Below, one piece after another: positions 1 through 5,021 of a stretch of 5,072 bases of DNA. The position numbers were made by a program, and so were the translations under genes. The number at the start of each line of letters is the position of its first letter. Position 1 is the stretch's first letter. The stretch comes from Pleurocapsa sp. MO_226.B13 (GTDB lineage Bacteria > Cyanobacteriota > Cyanobacteriia > Cyanobacteriales > Xenococcaceae): positions 1-5,072 of the forward strand of contig JASJEI010000398.1 in assembly GCA_030064795.1 (NCBI GenBank), written 5' to 3'. The notes below the pieces were generated by a model. It made no database searches and was not told the DNA's origin. It worked only from the letters and a program-made list of their open reading frames with translations.

Positions 1-129
1 CAAAATGACGGGCATAAACACCCAAAATGACGGGCATAAACACCCAAAATGACGGGCATAAACACCCAAAATGACGGGCATAAACACCCAAAATGACGGG
101 CATAAACACCCAAAATGACGGGCATAAAC
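1..129. repeat. 22-bp tandem repeat array, five full units plus a 19-bp partial
   Basis: The unit begins CAAAATGACG and ends TAAACACC. Perfect copies occupy 1-22, 23-44, 45-66, 67-88 and 89-110, and a truncated copy occupies 111-129. No spacers separate the copies, so this is not a CRISPR array. The array probably extends beyond the left edge because the window opens inside it. A 22-bp period is not a multiple of three. On the plus strand each unit carries TGA and TAA, so every frame is closed. The minus strand has no stop codon in any frame. The array lies downstream of the minus-strand membrane protein gene, and its function is unknown. Confidence 0.95.
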
Positions 130-130
130 G

Positions 131-185
131 GAGCAAGTCCGTCGGACGAGAGCGTGTCCGTTCGCGTAGCGTGTCCGAAGGACAT
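131..185. repeat. Palindrome-rich small interspersed repeat-like element
   Basis: This short stretch contains three small inverted repeats: GTCCG/CGGAC around one base (137-147), CGC/GCG around GTA (163-171) and TGTCC/GGACA around GAA (172-184). The nonamer GCGTGTCCG occurs twice, at 152-160 and 169-177. The core TTCGCGTAGCG resembles dispersed palindromic repeats common between genes in filamentous and related cyanobacteria; that comparison rests on memory of the family and not on a search. It sits between the 22-bp array and the stop of the membrane protein gene and could fold at the 3' end of that transcript. There is no T tract typical of an intrinsic terminator. Confidence 0.6.
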
Positions 186-203
186 AGGAAATACCGCCCC
201 TAC

Positions 204-1730
204 TCAATAACTTTCTAGAAGATCTTCAGCGTTGGGCGGGATAACTTTCAAATCACCACAGTTTTCTGGGGTAACTGCTACTTTAATCCCGTACTGATGC
301 TCGATCTCAGGGTGAAAATAAGAGCTATAGTAAAAAGCATTTTGAATTTGAGCAAAAGGTACTTTCTTGGGGTTAGGAATTGCATGAAGACTAATCATAC
401 AGGTGCGATCGTTGGGTGTCATTTGCTCTAGAAGCTCGGTTTTGACCACCCTGTCTAGATAGGGTTCGAGTTCCCAAAAAACTGGTTTAAGATAAAAATT
501 GTTGATCCTGATACAGACTATGACTAAAAATATCAGGTATACCAACCCAAAGTATTTTGCTTGCAACCATTTTCTTGCTGTTCGATCTCGCGAAACCAGA
601 TATAAGTTCAAAGATACTAAAGTAATCATCCAGAACATCAAGTAGCGCAATTCATGAGACTGGGGAAAGTTAGCAGGTACAAAAGATACCAGCAAGATCG
701 TAATTAAAGCTGTAGTAGCCTCCTTAGATTTATCCGAGGTTGACCGCCGATCGCGCCATTGTTCGTCTATAGTCAAACCCAGCAATAACAATAAATTAAA
801 TACTACATAAGCCCCAAAAAAACCACCAGCGCGGTCTAAATATCTCTGGTCTCCACGATTCCACTGATCTGCCGACCAAGTAGGGGTATTAATTTCTAAG
901 ATCGATTGCAACCATTTTTGCGGTCGGTTTCCCTCGCTATAGGTTTCGGGGGTCAATTTATGATTTAGTACAATTCCTGCGACTTCAATCTTAATCGGAT
1001 AAAACGGATTGCCATAAAAAGCAACATTTTTAATCGGTGTGGCAAAGATTAAACCTGAAGCCAGAATTGCTAGAGGAATAGTCAGCCACAATCTCCGCTC
1101 TTGGCGATCGCTATATTTAAAGTAAAGCCAAACTAGTCTGATTCCTGCTACCCAATAGATTAAAAATACTAAAGGTTGTAGTTGCGGTTTGGTGTTTACT
1201 GCTACTGCTGCACTCAGAACGATAATTGCTAACTCTTGCTTGCTTGGCAACTTAGATTGTTTGAACAGCAAATAAACCATCATCATCAATATCGACAGTC
1301 CCACATTTCCTGGTAAATCTACAAAACTCGTAGCAGCATGAGTCAAAACCGTGGGAATAGTAAAGATAGCAATTACCGATAGATATAGGGGAATTTGAAA
1401 ATATATCCTCAGAAAAATAAAATAAATAATCAAACTAAAATAGCAAACTAAGTTAGTTGCTTGGATGTGTCCCGTGAGTTTCCACAGTAAGCCCTGGAAA
1501 AAATGCGCTAGTAGAGGAAAACCATCGTAACGATATTCAATTAAATTTTCCGAAATATAAAGTTCTTTGGGGACAATTCCCCAAATTCTGGCAGCAAAGG
1601 GTAGATGATACCAGCCTACATCATAATTTGTATCTAAATCGATAATTGCTTTGAGAAATATTGATGTAGTAATAACGATAGCGATCGAACTAAGAATTAT
1701 TTCTAATACTTGTCTGTTATTTTTTCGCAC
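204..1730 (-). CDS. Multi-spanning membrane protein, probable GT-C type glycosyltransferase
   Basis: The 508-residue product is hydrophobic, with about ten likely membrane segments (roughly 8-30, 93-111, 113-130, 141-157, 167-179, 187-206, 213-232, 303-321, 362-379 and 393-409). After the first segment comes a loop with DTNYDVGWYHLPF (33-45), which has the acidic residue and conserved aromatics seen in the first external loop of GT-C enzymes using lipid-linked sugars. SFVDLPGN (135-142), NPFYP (241-245) and HELRYL (359-364) also recall GT-C membrane proteins. A soluble C-terminal part (about 420-508) has two cysteines, C444 and C491, that could form a disulfide outside the membrane. The start is GTG, directly preceded in frame by TAA, with no clear ribosome binding site. 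It is transcribed away from the serine hydrolase gene. The gene itself is certain; the enzyme activity, donor and acceptor are inferred. Confidence 0.9.
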   Translation of the reverse strand: MRKNNRQVLEIILSSIAIVITTSIFLKAIIDLDTNYDVGWYHLPFAARIWGIVPKELYISENLIEYRYDGFPLLAHFFQGLLWKLTGHIQATNLVCYFSLIIYFIFLRIYFQIPLYLSVIAIFTIPTVLTHAATSFVDLPGNVGLSILMMMVYLLFKQSKLPSKQELAIIVLSAAVAVNTKPQLQPLVFLIYWVAGIRLVWLYFKYSDRQERRLWLTIPLAILASGLIFATPIKNVAFYGNPFYPIKIEVAGIVLNHKLTPETYSEGNRPQKWLQSILEINTPTWSADQWNRGDQRYLDRAGGFFGAYVVFNLLLLLGLTIDEQWRDRRSTSDKSKEATTALITILLVSFVPANFPQSHELRYLMFWMITLVSLNLYLVSRDRTARKWLQAKYFGLVYLIFLVIVCIRINNFYLKPVFWELEPYLDRVVKTELLEQMTPNDRTCMISLHAIPNPKKVPFAQIQNAFYYSSYFHPEIEHQYGIKVAVTPENCGDLKVIPPNAEDLLESY

Positions 1731-1939
1731 TTATTACTTATTGCTGATTGAGTTGACTAAAATATTCTAAACCTTGTTTAAATCGGCAACCTCAAGGATT
1801 GATACACGGATTTATTAAAAAAATCAGTAATTTTATCAATAGATTTTGCCAGATAAACATTACATACTATTCGTGACCGTGAGTTATGATGTATCACTTT
1901 ACCAGAGAAGTGTTGCAATCAACCACTGACCACTGACAA
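1731..1939. promoter_or_regulatory. Divergent spacer between membrane protein and serine hydrolase genes
   Basis: This AT-rich 209-bp spacer must hold the promoters of both flanking genes. For the minus-strand gene the best -10-like hexamer is TAGAAT (reverse complement of 1764-1769), about 34 bases before its GTG, but no good -35 lies at the right distance. For the plus-strand gene TATGAT (1885-1890) is a five-of-six match to a -10 box, about 50 bases before the ATG, again without a convincing -35. TTGCCA (1846-1851) resembles a -35 box but is badly spaced from both TACTAT (1865-1870) and TATGAT. I see no RNA gene here. The individual boxes are weak and should be read as candidates only. Confidence 0.35.
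1923..1937. repeat. Short heptad repeat (CCACTGA, two copies) before the hydrolase start
   Basis: Two exact copies of CCACTGA plus one extra C end two bases before the ATG at 1940. The second copy supplies an in-frame TGA (1934-1936) that blocks any start further upstream, including a GTG at 1910. It shares the 7-bp period of the two long arrays at the other end of the gene but not their sequence. Confidence 0.7.
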
Positions 1940-3193
1940 ATGGAGTTAGTAGTGAATCGTCAAGGCAAAAAATCCCCCTCCACAGCGAAGAAAAAAAATA
2001 GTCGCCATCCAAAATCTGCTGCTTCAAATAGCCGTAGTTTAATTAAGCTCAAATATCGAGGTAACTCGGTTGAGAAGAAAAAAGCCAAATCCCCTCGTCA
2101 CAAGACCTCTAAAAAGGCGATCGCCAAAAAACATCTCGCAACTGCCAAAAAATCTCAACCCCAACCAATGCGATCGCCCGTGTGGTTGGCTATTTATGCA
2201 ATTACCATTATCGTCGGACTTAGCACCATTTTGGGGACAACAATCGCCCTTGCCAATTCTTTCAAGACACCAACTCCAGAAGCAAAAACCACTGTCGCCG
2301 ACTCCCAACCAGAAAATTCAGCCAACAAAGCCAAACTAGAACAACTATTAGTAAGGGCATCTTTGGGTCAAGAAATAAACCCCCTCAAAGCCAAGTTAGA
2401 AGATTTAGCTAAAAAATATCCCGACCTCAAACCCGAAATATTTCTCGTAGATCTAGATACTAAAGGCTATGTCAAGATCGGGGCTAAAGAACCAATTTCC
2501 GCAGCCAGTACAATTAAGCTACCAATTCTAGTAGCGTTTTTTCAGGATGTAGATTCAGGAAAAATCAAGCTGGAAGAAGAGCTAACCATGACCGAAGAGG
2601 CGATCGCTGGTGGTTCTGGAGATATGCAGTACCAACCACCAGGAACCAAATTTTCCGCTCTAGAAACTGCGACCAAAACGATCGTCATCAGTGATAATAC
2701 CGCTACCAATATGCTGATAGAACGGTTGGGTGGCAAGGAAGTGTTAAACCAGCGATTTTCTGCGATGGGACTGATGGAAACAAAAATTAATAATCCTTTG
2801 CCCGATTTAACTGGAACCAATACCACTACCCCCCAAGATCTAGGTAATTTGCTCGTTAAAATCGACAGTGGAGAATTGCTTTCTTTGCGATCGCGCGATC
2901 GTCTGCTGCATATTATGAGCAATGTCGAGAAAGATATCTTACTTCCCCAAGGTATAGAATCTGACGCGCTAATTGCCCACAAAACAGGAGATATCAAATC
3001 AGTATTAGCTGATGTGGGCATGATTGATATGCCGAGTGGCAAACGCTACATTGCTTCGATGTTAGTCAAACGTCCCGATAATTCCCTCCAAGCCCAAGAA
3101 TTTATTCAACAAGCCTCTGGCATTACTTATCAGTATTTTAAAAATCCTTCCACTAGATCGTTTACTTTAGAAGAAACGAAGAATGAGGAATAA
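1940..3193 (+). CDS. Membrane-anchored serine hydrolase, class A beta-lactamase / DD-peptidase fold
   Basis: The 417-residue product has three parts. Residues 1-78 are extremely basic, with about 25 Lys or Arg, and look disordered. One membrane segment lies at about 81-105, so the rest should face the periplasm. The catalytic domain (about 130-400) shows the class A triad of motifs in order: S190-T-I-K193, S251-D-N253 and K348-T-G350. The 61-residue gap between the first two fits the family. TTTP (295-298) matches the strand after the omega loop, but the loop is about six residues short and Leu287 appears to occupy the place of the deacylating Glu166 of TEM enzymes. It may therefore act on peptidoglycan or another acyl substrate and may not efficiently destroy beta-lactams. 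ATG 1940 has no ribosome binding site; GTG 1952 does (separate entry). A start at Met77 (ATG 2168) would remove the basic tail. The stop lies inside a heptad repeat. Confidence 0.9.
   Translation: MELVVNRQGKKSPSTAKKKNSRHPKSAASNSRSLIKLKYRGNSVEKKKAKSPRHKTSKKAIAKKHLATAKKSQPQPMRSPVWLAIYAITIIVGLSTILGTTIALANSFKTPTPEAKTTVADSQPENSANKAKLEQLLVRASLGQEINPLKAKLEDLAKKYPDLKPEIFLVDLDTKGYVKIGAKEPISAASTIKLPILVAFFQDVDSGKIKLEEELTMTEEAIAGGSGDMQYQPPGTKFSALETATKTIVISDNTATNMLIERLGGKEVLNQRFSAMGLMETKINNPLPDLTGTNTTTPQDLGNLLVKIDSGELLSLRSRDRLLHIMSNVEKDILLPQGIESDALIAHKTGDIKSVLADVGMIDMPSGKRYIASMLVKRPDNSLQAQEFIQQASGITYQYFKNPSTRSFTLEETKNEE
1942..1945 (+). promoter_or_regulatory. Shine-Dalgarno GGAG favouring an alternative GTG start at 1952
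   Basis: GGAG ends six bases before GTG 1952-1954, which is codon 5 of the reading frame opened by ATG 1940. That is ideal spacing, whereas nothing resembling a ribosome binding site precedes ATG 1940. Starting at GTG would shorten the product by four residues, to 413, without touching any domain. Confidence 0.5.
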
Positions 3194-3269
3194 GGAGCAA
3201 GGAACGAGGAACAAGGAATGAGGAATGAGGAATGAGGGATGAGGAATGAGGGATGAGGAGCGAGGAAAG
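3186..3269. repeat. Degenerate heptanucleotide array, 12 units of about AGGAATG
   Basis: Twelve consecutive 7-bp units run without gaps. Four are exactly AGGAATG (3214, 3221, 3228, 3242), two are AGGGATG (3235, 3249), and the rest differ at the final positions (AGGAATA, AGGAGCA, AGGAACG, AGGAACA, AGGAGCG, AGGAAAG). The TAA stop of the serine hydrolase (3191-3193) lies across the first and second units, and its last codons (NEE) read into the same pattern. This matches the short tandemly repeated repetitive (heptamer) class known from cyanobacteria. No protein is proposed from it. Confidence 0.9.
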
Positions 3270-3272
3270 ATA

Positions 3273-3329
3273 GGGCAGATGAGGGAGATGAGGGAGATGG
3301 GGAAGATGGGGGCGGTTGTTGGGGGTGGG
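3273..3329 (+). other. Potential G-quadruplex motif on the plus strand
   Basis: Runs of three or more G occur at 3273-3275, 3283-3285, 3292-3294, 3299-3302, 3308-3312, 3321-3325 and 3327-3329. The four runs from 3283 to 3312 are joined by loops of six, four and five bases, which satisfies the usual G3+N1-7 pattern, and the run at 3273 adds another with a 7-base loop. In RNA the motif would fall in the 3' untranslated region of the serine hydrolase transcript. It also lies about 100 bases downstream of the crtD stop, on the non-transcribed strand for crtD. Folding is predicted from pattern only. Confidence 0.6.
3277..3312. repeat. 9-bp G-rich tandem repeat, four units
   Basis: The units are AGATGAGGG (3277-3285), AGATGAGGG (3286-3294), AGATGGGGA (3295-3303) and AGATGGGGG (3304-3312). 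The period switches from seven to nine within eight bases of the end of the heptad array, while the purine bias of the plus strand is kept. Confidence 0.85.
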
Positions 3330-3339
3330 AAGAAGCAAA

Positions 3340-3430
3340 GACTAAAAACTAAGAACCAACTCCGAACTCCGAACTCCGAACTCCGAACTCCGAACTCCGA
3401 ACTCCGAACTCCGAACTCCGAACTCCGAAC
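3340..3430. repeat. Heptanucleotide array: ten perfect TCCGAAC units, with decayed units before them
   Basis: Exactly ten identical copies of TCCGAAC fill 3361-3430. Three poorer heptads precede them in the same register: GACTAAA (3340), AACTAAG (3347) and AACCAAC (3354). The perfect block ends one base before the TAA stop of crtD (3432-3434). Perfect identity of ten copies suggests recent expansion or gene conversion. Each unit lacks internal symmetry, so the block should not act as an intrinsic terminator. Confidence 0.95.
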
Positions 3431-3431
3431 T

Positions 3432-4949
3432 TTATCTACTCGCTTCAATTTGTCTGGTGACAGTCAAAGCAGAATAACTGACCCCCGCCGTACCTTCTCC
3501 TGGGTGGGTGGAGTCGCCGACTAACCACAAATGCTTAATTGGGGTACGATTGGCAAAACCAAAAGGGCCAAAAGTAGCAATACGCTGTCCCAGACCCCCG
3601 ACAATCCCTTTTTCTCTGGCGGTATAGTGGGCAAAAGTTCTTGGGGTGGCTGCTTCGGTATGAATTAAATTGTCTGGAGTAAGGTCGAAATATTGTCCCA
3701 GACGGGCGATCGCTTCGTCGGTATATTGCTGTTTGATCTGGTCATAATCTCGTCGCTCTTTCCACCACAAGTCAGCATCGGTAAAGGAGGAGGCAATAAT
3801 TGTTGCCCGTCCCTCTGGTGCGCGTCCATCTCCCTGTTTGCTTACAGAAACAAATAAGGAGTTGTTTTCGCCAATGACTCCATCGCGATCGTAGAGAAAC
3901 TGTAAATGAGGAGGGCAGTCTGGGGGAATTGCTTCTCTTTTGACCCCTAAATAGACGACAAACGCTCCCGATGGTTGGGGAAGTTTATCCAGACGACGTT
4001 GATAATTGTTTAAGGTTTTAGCTGCTGTCAGCTTAACTAAATTCTGGGCGGTTACATTTGCCACTACCTCATCTGCTGTCTCCTGCCAAATCTCTCCTGT
4101 TTTTTGGTTGCGGACAGTTACTCCTGTCACCTTACCCCCTGCGGTCTGGATTTGCTCGACACTATGACGCATCAACAGCTTACCACCATATTTCTCTAAT
4201 CCTGCTACCAGGCGATCGCTCAATACCTGCATACTTCCCTGAAGATGAAATAATCCTTGGGGTGCTTGGGAAACTGCCAAAGCCGTGGCCGCATACAATA
4301 GGGCGGTTTCCTCTGTACCGACTTGAGAATAGAGCTTTAACTGAAGATCTAAAAAGGTCTTGAGCCTGATATCCTCAGACAAACCATAGAGTTTGAGGGC
4401 ATCGGCAACGGTCATAAAAGTAAAGGGGACGGTAATCAGAGTATCTGGTCTGACTGCCGAGATTAACTGCCAGACATCCCAAAGGTTACGCGGGGGCAAA
4501 ACAGGATCTCGTCCCTGAAATCGCCAACTAGCTTGAAATAAACGATTTAATAAATTCCAAAATGGTTCGCTACCAGGAAATTGTTTCTCTCTTTCTTGTT
4601 GCCATTTGTCTCGATCGCGCCAGACATTGATTGGCTCGGTTTCTCCTGGTAAAAATACCGCACAGGCAGGGTCGCAGTCGCTAGCGACGGGAGGTTCTAT
4701 TTCTAATTCCTCAAAGATGCGGTGATGTATTCCCCCAGGCTCTAATCCTGCTACCTGAGTCGCACCCACATCGAAAGTAAAACCACGACGTTTAAAAGTA
4801 GATGCACATCCTCCAGGGACAATAGCTTGGTCGTAAATAGTTACCTCATAACCTCTTTTAGCTAATAATGCTCCTGCGGTTAAGCCTCCAATACCAGCCC
4901 CTACCACGATTACGCGAGATTTTTGCTGCTTGTTTAAAGCGATCGCCAT
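3432..4949 (-). CDS. crtD: Carotenoid C-3',4' desaturase (CrtD)
   Basis: The 505-residue product is an FAD-dependent desaturase of the CrtI/phytoene dehydrogenase superfamily, of normal length. Residues 13-40 form the dinucleotide-binding fold: VIVVGAGIGG with G17, G19 and G22, ending in an acidic residue, D40. VPGGCASTFKRRGFTFDVGA (44-63) and AGLEPGGIHH (67-76) are the substrate and cofactor region typical of the cyanobacterial CrtD group. The C-terminal FAD signature is LVGDSTHPGEGTAGVS (476-491). In this family CrtD introduces the 3',4' double bond into the psi end during synthesis of myxol glycosides (myxoxanthophyll) at membranes, working with the CruF hydratase and CruG glycosyltransferase, neither of which is in this window. 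The start chosen is ATG 4949; a TTG directly before it is less likely. There is no Shine-Dalgarno sequence, and a HIP1 site (4939-4946) directly follows the start. CrtH-type isomerases are the main alternative but fit less well. Confidence 0.9.
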   Translation of the reverse strand: MAIALNKQQKSRVIVVGAGIGGLTAGALLAKRGYEVTIYDQAIVPGGCASTFKRRGFTFDVGATQVAGLEPGGIHHRIFEELEIEPPVASDCDPACAVFLPGETEPINVWRDRDKWQQEREKQFPGSEPFWNLLNRLFQASWRFQGRDPVLPPRNLWDVWQLISAVRPDTLITVPFTFMTVADALKLYGLSEDIRLKTFLDLQLKLYSQVGTEETALLYAATALAVSQAPQGLFHLQGSMQVLSDRLVAGLEKYGGKLLMRHSVEQIQTAGGKVTGVTVRNQKTGEIWQETADEVVANVTAQNLVKLTAAKTLNNYQRRLDKLPQPSGAFVVYLGVKREAIPPDCPPHLQFLYDRDGVIGENNSLFVSVSKQGDGRAPEGRATIIASSFTDADLWWKERRDYDQIKQQYTDEAIARLGQYFDLTPDNLIHTEAATPRTFAHYTAREKGIVGGLGQRIATFGPFGFANRTPIKHLWLVGDSTHPGEGTAGVSYSALTVTRQIEASR

Positions 4950-4984
4950 CAATTTACTTTATATTTCTTAATATATTTAATTAT

Positions 4985-5013
4985 ATTTTAAATATAAATT
5001 GGACTTTGGACAA
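4985..5013 (-). promoter_or_regulatory. Candidate sigma70-type promoter for crtD
   Basis: On the minus strand, TTGTCC (5013-5008, four of six matches to TTGACA) is followed after exactly 17 bases by TAAAAT (4990-4985, five of six matches to TATAAT). Transcription would start near 4978 and give a leader of about 29 bases before the ATG. The whole region is AT-rich, so chance -10-like boxes are common; the spacing is the main support. Confidence 0.45.
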
Positions 5014-5021
5014 ACAGCAAA

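Noticed and set aside
1..125. Small protein made of 22-residue repeats on the minus strand
   Set aside because: It exists only because the 22-bp unit has no stop codon on that strand. Without evidence of expression it is kept as an observation and not called as a gene.
1..129. CRISPR array
   Set aside because: The repeat units touch each other with no variable spacers, and no cas genes are present.
1846..1890. Full -35/-10 promoter (TTGCCA with TACTAT or TATGAT) for the hydrolase
   Set aside because: The spacings are 13 and 33 bases, outside the workable range for a sigma70-type promoter.
2039..2339. Two 89-codon open frames, one on each strand, inside the hydrolase gene
   Set aside because: Both overlap the start of a gene with intact catalytic motifs and have compositions typical of shadow frames.
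2542..3042. Minus-strand open frame of 166 codons
   Set aside because: It is antisense to the catalytic domain of the serine hydrolase and shows no domain of its own.
3167..3448. Minus-strand open frame of 93 codons with repeated SSEFGVR
   Set aside because: It starts from a rare codon inside crtD, is a translation of the two heptad arrays, and overlaps the ends of both real genes. The repeated peptide follows automatically from a 7-bp period read in triplets.
3246..3524. Plus-strand open frame of 92 codons with repeated ELRTPNS
   Set aside because: It also translates the tandem repeats and then runs antisense into the end of crtD. It has no ribosome binding site or recognisable domain.
4058..4363. 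Plus-strand open frame of 101 codons
   Set aside because: It is antisense to crtD, whose motifs are complete, and has no supporting signal.
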